Shown one piece after another: positions 26,124 through 33,994 of a stretch of 64,000 bases of DNA (the first letter of the stretch is position 1; each line of letters begins with the position of its first letter). The translations under genes and the position numbers were made by a program. This stretch comes from Chryseobacterium pennae (GTDB lineage Bacteria > Bacteroidota > Bacteroidia > Flavobacteriales > Weeksellaceae). Location: assembly GCF_003385515.1 (NCBI RefSeq), contig NZ_QNVT01000003.1, positions 62,001-126,000 of the forward strand, written 5' to 3'. Under the pieces are notes generated by a model. The model saw only the letters and a program-made list of their open reading frames with translations, did no database searches and was not told where the DNA came from.

Positions 26124-26912
26124 TTAACTCTTCACCGACTTTTGATAGTCTTTGGGAGAAAGGGAAGTATGTTTTTTAAAGAAATTAGAAAAGTAAAAAG
26201 GATCATTGAACCCAAGTTGGTAGGCAATTTCTTTAACGCTCAGTTTTTCATAAAGCAACAACCTTTTTGCCTCGGAAATGGTAAGACTATAGATCACATT
26301 TTGGGCAGTTTTATTGGTATGAAGCTTAGAAACTTCATTCAGTTTAGCCTCAGTGGTTGTCAATGCATCTGCATGGTAGGATACAGGATGGTTATTGGAG
26401 AAGTTATTACGGACACTCTCTAAAAACTTAAGAAACAAAGCATCCGGCTTCCAGATTTCATCACCATTGGCAATTTTAGAACGATTAATCTCTACCAAAA
26501 GTAATTCTACCAAAGAATGAGTTGAGGTCAGGTATTGGTAGGGTTTTTCGTAGATTTCCTTTTCAATCAGGTTGAGAGTATCTGTGAAAAATTCTGGGTG
26601 CTGAACGGTAATCATTTCATTCATTCCAAAATGACAGAACAATCCGTTGTGGAAAATCAACTCAATATCACTATCGCTTTTACAGAAAAAATCTAAGGTA
26701 AATTCTAGGGCTGTGAGTTCTCCATTCACAGTAATCAGCTGGTGAAACTGTCCGGAAGTAATAGTAACGGTTTGACCGCTTTTTAGGTTAAAAATATTCT
26801 CGTCAATCAGAATTTCAGCAGTCCCGGTATTGCACCAGAATAAAGTATACTTTATTACCCGTCCTGGAACCGGATGTCCTTCCTGATGAGAATATTTTTT
26901 TACTTCAATCAT
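26124..26912 (-). CDS. AraC-family transcriptional regulator
   Basis: The 262-residue protein has an N-terminal cupin-like sensing domain (about 10-140: IKYTLFWCNTGTAEILIDENIFNLKSGQTVTITSGQFHQL) and a C-terminal AraC double HTH (about 165-258: EAKLNEVSKLHTNKTAQNVIYSLTISEAKRLLLYEKLSVKEIAYQLGFNDPFYFSNFFKKHTSLSPKDYQKS). The second HTH, with FNDPFYFSNFFKKH, matches the family signature. The upstream gap of 200 bases separates it from the divergent nucleoside hydrolase. Candidate targets are itself or the DoxX/cupin pair downstream; this cannot be settled from sequence. Confidence 0.93.
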   Translation of the reverse strand: MIEVKKYSHQEGHPVPGRVIKYTLFWCNTGTAEILIDENIFNLKSGQTVTITSGQFHQLITVNGELTALEFTLDFFCKSDSDIELIFHNGLFCHFGMNEMITVQHPEFFTDTLNLIEKEIYEKPYQYLTSTHSLVELLLVEINRSKIANGDEIWKPDALFLKFLESVRNNFSNNHPVSYHADALTTTEAKLNEVSKLHTNKTAQNVIYSLTISEAKRLLLYEKLSVKEIAYQLGFNDPFYFSNFFKKHTSLSPKDYQKSVKS

Positions 26913-27073
26913 TTTTATTCATTATAATTGTAAGTACCCGATAGGGCTGAATCTTTTCACTAAATTACAAAGACTTCGGGATTTAGTGTCATATTTAATA
27001 AACGATTTTTGTTTAAGAAAGAAATTATTATTTTTCAATGACGGACTCAAAAAAGTATAATCTTTATTTTCTA

Positions 27074-27081
27074 TATCTTTG
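27074..27081 (+). promoter_or_regulatory. Bacteroidota -7 promoter element (TATCTTTG)
   Basis: A perfect TAnnTTTG match lies 31 bases before the nucleoside hydrolase start. No clear -33 TTG is seen at the usual spacing. Confidence 0.6.
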
Positions 27082-27112
27082 CCACTGAAAACTAATATAC
27101 TATAAAGACGAC

Positions 27113-27982
27113 ATGCAACTTAAATTGCCTTTCCATTTCGATATGGAAACTGCAGATCCTGATGATTCTATGACTCTTGCTATTTTAGCAACCCATCCAA
27201 AAGTTAACTTGGTTAGTGTTTCTGTACATCCGGGGGGAACAGACCAAATTGGTTTTGTACGCCATGTTTTACGAATTCTTGATAGAGAAGACGTTCGAAT
27301 TGGAGCTGGAACTCCCAAATCTATAGCTAAACGTGTTTCGGGGTTTTACCGGGACTGGGTAGGGAATTTTGAAGATTCCAATGCAGATGATACTGCAGCG
27401 AATATTATGGCAGAAACACTTCAGAAATTTCCCGATTGCACATTGTTAACCGGGGCAGCACTTACGAATCCACATTCTTTATTGGAAACCGGAGTATTCT
27501 TTAATCGTTGGTTTTGTCAGGGAGGTTTTGCAGGCGATAATATTGTTGCAAAGGAACACCGCCTGGAGAAATTTGATGGAAAACTTGTTTGTGCAACTTT
27601 TAATCTGAACGGTAACCCGCTTGCGGCTGAAGCTTTGCTTTCAAACCCAATGGCTGAAAGACGAATGATTAGTAAAAATGTTTGTCATGGGGCAGTTTTC
27701 ACTAAAGAAGATGCTAAACTGCTTATTCCGTATCGTAATCACAACAAAGGGCTAGACCTGTTTCTGAAGGCTGTAGAACTAAAAGAGAAAGCACTCCATG
27801 ATACAGTAGCAGCTTTACTGGCAATTGATCCCTCTAAAGCAAATTGGGCAGAAGTTATCCCGTACAGAAAAAAAGGAGAATGGGGATGCCTGGAAGCAGA
27901 AAAGCATCCGGAAAAGAGTATGTCATTAATAACGACCTATATCCCAGATTTAACAGATCTTTGGATGGTTATAAAACCCTAA
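27113..27982 (+). CDS. Inosine/uridine-preferring nucleoside hydrolase family protein
   Basis: The 289-residue protein opens with FHFDMETADPDDSMTLAILATHPKVNLVSVSVHPGG, the position of the DxDxxxDD calcium/ribose site of nucleoside hydrolases. Later parts include VRIGAGTPK, LLTGAALTNPHSLL and CHGAVFTKEDA. The family cleaves the N-glycosidic bond of ribonucleosides to base and ribose in salvage pathways. The first motif is a variant (two residues precede the DPDD), so the preferred substrate may differ. There is no signal peptide, so it is cytoplasmic. It stands alone and its end converges on a minus-strand operon at a hairpin terminator. Confidence 0.85.
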   Translation: MQLKLPFHFDMETADPDDSMTLAILATHPKVNLVSVSVHPGGTDQIGFVRHVLRILDREDVRIGAGTPKSIAKRVSGFYRDWVGNFEDSNADDTAANIMAETLQKFPDCTLLTGAALTNPHSLLETGVFFNRWFCQGGFAGDNIVAKEHRLEKFDGKLVCATFNLNGNPLAAEALLSNPMAERRMISKNVCHGAVFTKEDAKLLIPYRNHNKGLDLFLKAVELKEKALHDTVAALLAIDPSKANWAEVIPYRKKGEWGCLEAEKHPEKSMSLITTYIPDLTDLWMVIKP

Positions 27983-28011
27983 TATTTAAAATCACTAAAT
28001 AGTATTATCAT

Positions 28012-28051
28012 AAAAGGCGAAGAACGCTAAAAAATAGCCTTCTCCGCCTTT
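28012..28051. terminator. Bidirectional hairpin terminator
   Basis: Imperfect long inverted repeat with arms AAAAGGCGAAGAACGCTA and TAGCCTTCTCCGCCTTT around a short A loop. It sits between the convergent nucleoside hydrolase and DUF7674-like genes. Confidence 0.8.
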
Positions 28052-28055
28052 AAAA

Positions 28056-28451
28056 TTATTTTCCAAAATAAATCTGATCCTGCTTCTGCTGCTCATTATA
28101 AACGATTTGAAAGCTTACAGGCATATACTGATAAAGAAGTTTCCAGTGAGCAATCTTGGCGTGTTTTTTAAAGCTTTCAAAAGATCTTATGAAGATATTT
28201 TCAATCATTGTTCTTACATAGGAATTTCCATTCCGGTAAAGTCTGTCCATCAGTTTGATATGATGGGCAATAATATTGATCTTCGATTCCAGCAACAGAC
28301 CTTTCAGGTAATTGACTGTCATTTGCATGATTCCAGCAAAGTTGTCCTGTACAGACAGCTGTATGATTTCATTGCGAAGTCGCGGATAGAAAAATTTTAA
28401 GTATTCAACAGCTATTTTTTGATTAATAGTTTGCATTTGTACTTTCATCAT
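28056..28451 (-). CDS. DUF7674-like protein, copy B
   Basis: The ATG at 28451 was chosen; an upstream GTG-started frame at 28472 adds seven residues, and later Met codons at 28448 and 28436 are also possible. The all-helical protein of about 131 residues has INQKIAVEYLKFFYPRLRNEI and the signature HHIKLMDRLYRNGNSYVRTMIENIFIRSFESF. The same signature (RSLQKIDKMYINGDTLLKNAIENTFIYSLDNY) is in the 28717-29073 product, so these are paralogues of what I recognise as the DUF7674 type. Function is unknown. It is preceded by a small membrane-protein gene, forming the second unit of a repeated module. Confidence 0.72.
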   Translation of the reverse strand: MMKVQMQTINQKIAVEYLKFFYPRLRNEIIQLSVQDNFAGIMQMTVNYLKGLLLESKINIIAHHIKLMDRLYRNGNSYVRTMIENIFIRSFESFKKHAKIAHWKLLYQYMPVSFQIVYNEQQKQDQIYFGK

Positions 28452-28502
28452 AATTAAGAATTTTTCAAACACTTTTTATTGCAGCGAAATGTATACCAAA
28501 AT

Positions 28503-28634
28503 TTAAAGACATGCCGCAAAAATAAAAACACCTACAATCACAGCAATGTGAGTGAGTAATATCTCTGAATTGTGTCTGTTAGTCGTGTTTTTCCATGTTT
28601 TCCAGTCGGAAATTCTTCTGATTTTATTTTTCAT
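28503..28634 (-). CDS. Small membrane protein, 43 residues, copy B
   Basis: This gene is too short for routine ORF lists. Its ATG is at 28634-28632 and the frame encodes a basic N terminus (MKNKIRRISDWKTWKNTTNR) and one hydrophobic helix, ending THIAVIVGVFIFAACL. The same design (basic N terminus, one helix) occurs in the gene at 29085-29249, which likewise precedes a DUF7674-like gene. It lies between the two DUF7674-like genes, on the same strand, in the expected module position. Whether it is translated is untested. Confidence 0.55.
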   Translation of the reverse strand: MKNKIRRISDWKTWKNTTNRHNSEILLTHIAVIVGVFIFAACL

Positions 28635-28716
28635 AATCTATTGATTGTGAGTTATTTTTAATTTTGTTTAATTTAAACACTTTGTAATGAAACCGTTGAA
28701 ATTTGTAATAAAAGGT

Positions 28717-29073
28717 TCATATACCATGACTGTAAATTTGTCTTGAATAGCTATTTTTCAGGTCAGAAGAAATGTGACTGAAGATTTTTTGTCTGTATTC
28801 TTTGCTGCAAAAGGCCGTATAATTGTCCAGAGAGTAGATAAAAGTGTTCTCAATGGCATTTTTTAACAGTGTATCTCCATTAATGTACATTTTGTCAATC
28901 TTTTGTAAACTTCTGAACAGGAGATTACTGTCATTCTGGCGGATCATATTTTTAATGCGCTCGGTAAAGTTGCGGATCACACTGTAAGAATTGGGTGTTT
29001 TTGTCGTATTCAATTCCGTTTCAAAGTCAGGAAACAGTTCGTTGATTTCCTGCACAGCTTGTAAATAGTTCAT
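28717..29073 (-). CDS. DUF7674-like protein, copy A
   Basis: The 118-residue cytoplasmic protein is mainly helical. MNYLQAVQEINELFPDFETE at the N terminus and the signature LQKIDKMYINGDTLLKNAIENTFIYSL in the centre match copy B, although overall identity is low. A small Tyr/Ser-rich tail ends it. It begins 11 bases after the small membrane protein at 29085, implying co-transcription. No function is known for the family; the shape and its neighbours would fit a toxin-antitoxin or immunity role, which is a guess. Confidence 0.72.
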   Translation of the reverse strand: MNYLQAVQEINELFPDFETELNTTKTPNSYSVIRNFTERIKNMIRQNDSNLLFRSLQKIDKMYINGDTLLKNAIENTFIYSLDNYTAFCSKEYRQKIFSHISSDLKNSYSRQIYSHGI

Positions 29074-29084
29074 AGTATATATTG

Positions 29085-29249
29085 TTAAATGTGGTTTTGT
29101 TCCAACAGTTTAATGAAGACTCCAAACATGAAAATGATTAAAAAAGCAACAAACAGCAGGTGATAAGGTTTCAGCCATTTAGGAGTTTGTGGTCCTCTGC
29201 TTTTTAATCTTCTTAATTTGTCTATTCTGTTCAAGGTTTTCAAGTCCAT
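29085..29249 (-). CDS. Small membrane protein, copy A
   Basis: The ATG at 29249 gives about 54 residues with a strongly basic N terminus (MDLKTLNRIDKLRRLKSRG) and one transmembrane helix (YHLLFVAFLIIFMFGVFI), then LLEQNHI. A start at 29270 would add seven residues. It lies 11 bases upstream of DUF7674-like copy A and resembles the 43-residue protein at 28503-28634, which precedes copy B. The topology would be N-in with a short periplasmic tail. Confidence 0.6.
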   Translation of the reverse strand: MDLKTLNRIDKLRRLKSRGPQTPKWLKPYHLLFVAFLIIFMFGVFIKLLEQNHI

Positions 29250-29439
29250 TTTGTATGTTTTGAGAATCATGATGCCAATGGTGTACCTTTGAAAATGAAA
29301 CTTGCATAATAATTTGAAAATGAAATAATTATGTGTTTATTTTGAATTTTTAAATGAAAAAAAGCGTTTCAAAATGATAAGGATTTTATCAAATTGGAAG
29401 AAACAGGAATCTTTTAACCAGATTAGTAGGTTTGATATC

Positions 29440-29632
29440 AACTACAAAAGTCACAAAAGAATTATAACGCTTAAGCTATTTTTAAGAGACAAGCTTTATG
29501 CGTAATAAGTACAGATAAGTTTTTTGAAAATCTCATATTTTCTTCTTTAGTGAACTTTTTCGCAGTATAATTTTCAACTTCTTAAGTGAACTAAAGTGTT
29601 TTTAGAATGAAACTTTTGTGACTTTTGTGGTT
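29440..29632. repeat. Candidate MITE/terminal-inverted-repeat element (193 bp)
   Basis: The ends form a near-perfect inverted repeat of 20 bases: left arm AACTACAAAAGTCACAAAAG (29440-29459), right arm CTTTTGTGACTTTTGTGGTT (29613-29632), with one mismatch. The interior is AT-rich, has no reading frame, and has near-repeats of the word AGTGAACT around 29551-29598. It has no transposase and lies in a non-coding gap. Confidence 0.65.
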
Positions 29633-29689
29633 TAAAAAATCAGTACGGTCAAACCTGTTTTTTCAGTTTCATGTGAAGAATAGAATGAA

Positions 29690-29697
29690 TATCTTTG
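29690..29697 (+). promoter_or_regulatory. Bacteroidota -7 promoter element (TATCTTTG)
   Basis: A perfect TAnnTTTG lies 19 bases before the start of the nucleoid-associated gene, implying a very short leader. Confidence 0.6.
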
Positions 29698-29716
29698 CAG
29701 TCCAAATATTCAGAAG

Positions 29717-30730
29717 ATGTTTTCAAAAATAATAGTACACAGAGTCGGAAATAAGATTAACGGAGATTCTCTAACGCTTTCCCAGGAGGAATTGAAGCTG
29801 GAGGAAGGAATGGCAGAGATGCTTGAGGATTACTTTTTAGGATCATTCAAGTCAGAAGAAACTTTTCATTTTTACAGTGATACCTATCTGGTGAATAACC
29901 CGATTTACAGTGCTGTATCTGAAATTTTTGAAGATAAATCCAAGTTTATCTGGGAGTCTGAAAATATTGCAAAACACCTTTTCGAAGCCGCTGAAAACCC
30001 TAGAGTTCAGAGTGGAGAATTGTTTATTGTCCTTTTTGAAGATGAAAGTGACCGTCCGGACAGAGTAGACAAGATCGGAATCTTTAAAACTGAAAAAAGA
30101 GAATCGTTCCTGAAAATTAATCCGGCAGAAGAAACATTTGATATTGAAAAAGATCAGGGGATTGGTTTATCTAAAATTGATAAAGCAGCTTTGATCTACA
30201 ACAATAATAAGGATACAGGATATGTACTTTCGGTAGTTGACAACAACAAAAACGGAGATATGTATTACTGGTTTGAGGATTTCTTAAAAGTAAAACAGCG
30301 TGATGACGAGTATTTCCACACGCAGGAAGCTTTAATGGTATACAAGGATTATATCACGAAACAGCTTCCACAGGAATTTGAGGTTTCAAAAGCTGATCAG
30401 GCAGACTTCCTGAATAAATCGATTAATTTTTTTAAAGAGAAAGAAGAATTTAAACTGGATGAATTTGCTAATGAAGTATTGGGTGATGAGCATGTGATCG
30501 AAAGTTTTGTAAACTTTAAAACCGATTACGAACAGGACATGCAGGTAAATATAGCTGAAGAGTTTCCTATCAGTGAGGCTGCAGTAAAGAAAACCCAGAG
30601 ACACTTTAAAAGTATTATCAAGCTAGATAAAAACTTCCATATTTATATCCACGGTGACAGACAGAAGCTTGAAATGGGAGAGGATGATAAAGGAAAATAT
30701 TACAGATTGTATTTCGAGAAAGAAGTATAA
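29717..30730 (+). CDS. Nucleoid-associated protein (NdpA/YejK family)
   Basis: The 337-residue cytoplasmic protein opens FSKIIVHRVGNKINGDSLTLSQEELKLEEGMAEMLEDYFLGSF, which matches the family start, and has AALIYNNNKDTGYVLSVVDNNKN and DDEYFHTQEALMVYKDYITKQLP further on. The ending has HFKSIIKLDKNFHIYIHGDRQKLEMGEDDKGKYYRLYF, the conserved C-terminal strand pair. E. coli YejK associates with the nucleoid; the precise role is unknown. It is monocistronic, with a perfect -7 element directly upstream. Confidence 0.9.
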   Translation: MFSKIIVHRVGNKINGDSLTLSQEELKLEEGMAEMLEDYFLGSFKSEETFHFYSDTYLVNNPIYSAVSEIFEDKSKFIWESENIAKHLFEAAENPRVQSGELFIVLFEDESDRPDRVDKIGIFKTEKRESFLKINPAEETFDIEKDQGIGLSKIDKAALIYNNNKDTGYVLSVVDNNKNGDMYYWFEDFLKVKQRDDEYFHTQEALMVYKDYITKQLPQEFEVSKADQADFLNKSINFFKEKEEFKLDEFANEVLGDEHVIESFVNFKTDYEQDMQVNIAEEFPISEAAVKKTQRHFKSIIKLDKNFHIYIHGDRQKLEMGEDDKGKYYRLYFEKEV

Positions 30731-30770
30731 TTGAGAAAAGCTTTCGGGGTAGAATTCCTGATTTTAAAAA

Positions 30771-30924
30771 GTTGGGAGTAGGGAAGCCGGGAGCTGGAAG
30801 TTATGAAGATCCCAAGAACAGCCATTCGTCTTTTTTCCTTTTTAAGGTAAAATTAGTGATGGTGTTAATGGTAAATAATTAAAACTGAAAGTAATTTCCA
30901 TCTTCTTTCTTCCATCTTCCAGCC
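30771..30924 (-). repeat. Dispersed intergenic repeat, copy 2
   Basis: Read on the minus strand, this aligns over its length with copy 3 at 31961-32116, for example GACGAATGGCTGTTCTT against GACGAATAGCTGTTCTT and CACTAATTTT against CATTAATTTT. The two copies flank the 320-residue gene in opposite orientations. It has no reading frame. Confidence 0.7.
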
Positions 30925-30995
30925 TTTATATTTCTTAAATCGACTTAGGTTAAAAATAATATCATAACTTTATCACGCACCGCAAAATAACAGTT

Positions 30996-31958
30996 ATGAA
31001 ATTTATGATCATTTTCTGGACACTTTATATGCTGGTTTTCTGCATACCATTTCCTATCTTCCTGTATATAATGATTGAGGAAGTAAGTACAGAACCGAGA
31101 AATTCATTAGCCGTGAGCTATGGATATCTCGGTTTTTCTATTTTTATCTGGATATATGTTCTCTTTTTTCTCATCAATAATCTTATGGTGAAGACTTTAA
31201 AAGAAAAGAAAAGGATCAGCCATATCATGCAAAATGGAATTCCCAGAAATGCTGAAATTATAGACTATAAATTGGTAAAATACAATCCAAAAACCAATAT
31301 GAATATGATTCATATTGTTCTTTCTTTTCAGAATCTAAGAAATGTACCTATCCGACAGGAAATGATGTTTTATGATACAAAACCACAAGAAAAAAGATTC
31401 GAGAAGGGGAAAGCGGTCAAAGTTCTTTTAAATCCTTTACCATCCAAAGAACCTTATTTTATTTTAAGGGGTATGCAGACTAAATTTAAAATCAATAATC
31501 TGACGATACGACTTGTATTTATTGCATTTATGATTGTTTATATAATAGGGCTTTATAGCTATTTTTATAGTAGGGAATCTTTTGATTTTGGGTGGAGGTT
31601 TCTGACTTTTGTGCATCCCATTATTCTCAGTGGTATTATATTCTTAGTTACGGTATTGATAGTCAGTTATATTGTTGGGAAATTTGTAAAAAATAAAAAA
31701 GATGAACAAATTCTTTTTGCCGGAAGAGATGCTGAGGCACAACTTATCAGTGTGAATGAAACAGGCTTAACAGTGAATGACCAACCACAGCTTATATTTC
31801 AGGTCAGTTTTAAAGATTTCAGAGGAAATGAACATATTGCTACCTATAAAACAATTGTAAGTCTTCTGAATCTTTCCTCTGTACCCAAAACAGGAACTGT
31901 AGAGATCATGTATGATGAAAATGATCCGAAGAAGATTATGATTCCAAAGATATTTTAA
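30996..31958 (+). CDS. DUF3592-like membrane protein
   Basis: The 320-residue protein has four likely membrane segments: two at the N terminus (about 4-29 and 41-66) and two in the middle (about 172-192 and 210-231). Each pair is followed by a soluble beta-rich domain, roughly residues 75-165 (MQNGIPRNAEIIDYKLVKYN ... GKAVKVLLNPLPSKEPYFIL) and 248-320 (AEAQLISVNETGLTVNDQPQL ... GTVEIMYDENDPKKIMIPKIF). Both soluble parts match the DUF3592 style (strand pairs, then KVxVxYNPxDP), so the protein is an internally duplicated DUF3592 unit. Function is unknown. The gene is enclosed between inverted copies of a dispersed repeat. Confidence 0.75.
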   Translation: MKFMIIFWTLYMLVFCIPFPIFLYIMIEEVSTEPRNSLAVSYGYLGFSIFIWIYVLFFLINNLMVKTLKEKKRISHIMQNGIPRNAEIIDYKLVKYNPKTNMNMIHIVLSFQNLRNVPIRQEMMFYDTKPQEKRFEKGKAVKVLLNPLPSKEPYFILRGMQTKFKINNLTIRLVFIAFMIVYIIGLYSYFYSRESFDFGWRFLTFVHPIILSGIIFLVTVLIVSYIVGKFVKNKKDEQILFAGRDAEAQLISVNETGLTVNDQPQLIFQVSFKDFRGNEHIATYKTIVSLLNLSSVPKTGTVEIMYDENDPKKIMIPKIF

Positions 31959-31960
31959 AA

Positions 31961-32116
31961 AGCTGGAAGCTCGAAGAGAGAGGCTGGAAGTTACTTTTAA
32001 TTTTAATGACTTATCGTCAACCACATCATTAATTTTGTTTTAAAAAAAGTAAAACAGACGAATAGCTGTTCTTATAATATTTATGACTGCCATTTTCCAT
32101 CCTCTATCTTCCAATC
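31961..32116 (+). repeat. Dispersed intergenic repeat, copy 3
   Basis: It starts three bases after the stop of the DUF3592-like gene with AGCTGGAAGC and a second GGCTGGAAGTTACTTTTA. It ends with CCATCCTCTATCTTCC, a partial inverted counterpart of the start. It is homologous to copy 2 in reverse orientation and shares its start with copy 1 near 7840. Confidence 0.7.
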
Positions 32117-32183
32117 TAACTAAATCCAAAATCTTTATTCCGAACTAACGGTATTTATTATCTTTACTTCTTAAGCTGATCCT

Positions 32184-32954
32184 ATGAAAACAACTATCAT
32201 CGATTTATCCAAACCTATTCAGTACAATGCAGGAGATCCCTGGTTTATGAGAGTGAAAATCAAACACAAACCTCATAGAAAATCCCATTGGCTAATTCGT
32301 CTGGCATTAAATCTTCCGTTCAGGCTTTTTCCCAAAAACTGGACAGGCTGGGCAGATGATACGATTAAAAATATGGGACTCCACGCCACTACTCATATTG
32401 ATGCTCCATGGCATTATGGTCCTGAAGTGGAAGGGAAACCGGCTAAAACAATTGATCAGATTCCTTTAGAATGGTGCTACGGAGATGGTATTGTCATCGA
32501 TTGCAGTCATAAGGAAGATTTTGTAGCTATCACTGTAGAGGATCTGAAAAGAGATCTTGATAAAAATAGAATCACCATTCAGGAGGGAAATATTGTTTTA
32601 ATAAGAACCGATAGGGATAAGCTGATGGGAACTCCCGATTTTGTAGAAAAAGGAACCGGAATGAGCCGTGAAGCTACGGAATGGCTGATTGATCAGGGCG
32701 TAAAAGTAATGGGAATAGATCAATGGGGATGGGATCTTCCTTTAAAATTTATGGCTAAAAAAGCAAAAGAACTCAATGATCCGGAATACTTTTGGGAAGG
32801 CCATCGTGTGGGAATAGAAAAAGAATATTTGCATATAGAGCAGCTTACCAATCTTCAGGCATTGCCACCATCAGGTTTCAAAGTCTGTGTTTTTCCGTTA
32901 AAGATCGTTGGCGGTTCTGCTGCTCCGGCAAGAGTAGTGGCTATGATGGATTAA
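32184..32954 (+). CDS. Cyclase-family metal-dependent hydrolase (kynurenine formamidase-like)
   Basis: The 256-residue cytoplasmic protein has the cyclase-family metal site LHATTHIDAPWHYGPEVEGKPAKTIDQIPLEWC (HxDxPxH-type) near residue 75. NIVLIRTDRDKLMGTP and the C-terminal AEWLIDQGVKVMGIDQWGWDLP, then RVGIEKEYLHIEQLTNLQALPPSGFKVCVFPLKIVGGSAAPARVVAM, complete the known pattern with GGSxAPxRVVA. Family members hydrolyse N-formylkynurenine or related amides and cyclic compounds; the substrate here is unknown. There is no adjacent tryptophan-catabolism gene. Confidence 0.88.
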   Translation: MKTTIIDLSKPIQYNAGDPWFMRVKIKHKPHRKSHWLIRLALNLPFRLFPKNWTGWADDTIKNMGLHATTHIDAPWHYGPEVEGKPAKTIDQIPLEWCYGDGIVIDCSHKEDFVAITVEDLKRDLDKNRITIQEGNIVLIRTDRDKLMGTPDFVEKGTGMSREATEWLIDQGVKVMGIDQWGWDLPLKFMAKKAKELNDPEYFWEGHRVGIEKEYLHIEQLTNLQALPPSGFKVCVFPLKIVGGSAAPARVVAMMD

Positions 32955-33229
32955 CAAAAATCGATCAAATGCAAAACTTGGTGATATTTTAGGAGGTGTA
33001 GTGGATATGCATGTGCTTAGAAAGAATCAATGAAATTGATTCCATCCTTTGCTCCCTTAAAAACAGGAAATAATGTGCTAAAAACTTTGCATTACCTTAA
33101 ATACAAAAAATATTATCATTTCGCATTTGAAGCTGATCCATAAAAACTTATTTTAAAAATAGAAAGAGCAAACCTGCATTTGCAGATTCACCCTTTCACA
33201 TAGTATCATTTTTAGCGTTCTTCGTTTAT

Positions 33230-33982
33230 TTAACCCTTCTTCTTAAAAAACAAGGCTCTGTTGTATTCAAAATTCATTCTGGCAATATTCAGGACAGAAA
33301 TTCCCTGTGGGCATTCCACTTCACAGGCTTCTGTATTGGAGCAGTGCCCAAATAATTCAGTATCCATTTGGTAAACCATATCCAGAACACGTTTACTTCT
33401 TTCTTCTTTACCCTGAGGTAACAAGGCCATGTGAGCAATTTTTGCAGAAGTAAACAATGCAGCACTTCCATTTTTACAGGTTGCCACACAGGCACCACAT
33501 CCGATACATGCAGCAGAATCAAAAGCTTCTTCAGCAATCTGATGTGTTACCGGAATAGCAGTGGCATCAGGAGCCTGACCGGTATTCACAGAAACAAAAC
33601 CTCCGGAAGAAATAATCCTGTCAAAAGCAGAACGGTCTACTTTTAAATCTTTCTTTACAGGAAATGCTTCCGCACGGAAAGGCTCTATCAGAATCGTTTC
33701 ACCATCTTTAAAAGAACGAAGGTGAAGCTGGCAGGTAGTAGTATTTTTTAAAGGACCATGAGCAATACCGTTAATCATCATCCCACATTGTCCGCAGATG
33801 CCTTCACGACAGTCGTGATCGAATTCTACTGGTTCATCTCCTTCGGTAATCAGTTTTTCATTTAACGTATCCAGCATTTCCAGGAAAGACATGTGAGAAT
33901 TTAATCCTTTAAGGTCGTAATTAACCAGTTTTCCCTCACTTTGTTTGTCCTTCTGTCTCCATATCTTAAGGTGTAAATCCAT
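33230..33982 (-). CDS. sdhB: Succinate dehydrogenase/fumarate reductase iron-sulfur subunit
   Basis: The 250-residue protein carries the three cluster motifs in order: the [2Fe-2S] loop EFDHDCREGICGQCGMMING, the CIGCGACVATC set, and the distal CSNTEACEVECP set that bind the [4Fe-4S] and [3Fe-4S] clusters. It passes electrons between the flavin of SdhA and the haems and quinone of SdhC. It is the last gene of the sdhCAB block, 12 bases after sdhA. It lies on the cytoplasmic face of the inner membrane. Confidence 0.97.
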   Translation of the reverse strand: MDLHLKIWRQKDKQSEGKLVNYDLKGLNSHMSFLEMLDTLNEKLITEGDEPVEFDHDCREGICGQCGMMINGIAHGPLKNTTTCQLHLRSFKDGETILIEPFRAEAFPVKKDLKVDRSAFDRIISSGGFVSVNTGQAPDATAIPVTHQIAEEAFDSAACIGCGACVATCKNGSAALFTSAKIAHMALLPQGKEERSKRVLDMVYQMDTELFGHCSNTEACEVECPQGISVLNIARMNFEYNRALFFKKKG

Positions 33983-33994
33983 AATTTTTGTTTT

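Larger units (their letters stand above)
29271..29716. other. Intergenic region containing a MITE-like element
   Basis: No gene was found. The middle (29440-29632) is an element with inverted ends, annotated separately, and the 3-prime end carries the promoter of the nucleoid-associated protein gene. Confidence 0.6.

Noticed and set aside
29440..29632. A CRISPR-like array from the repeated word CACAAAAG
   Set aside because: The word occurs only in the two inverted ends, with no regular repeat-spacer spacing and no cas genes.
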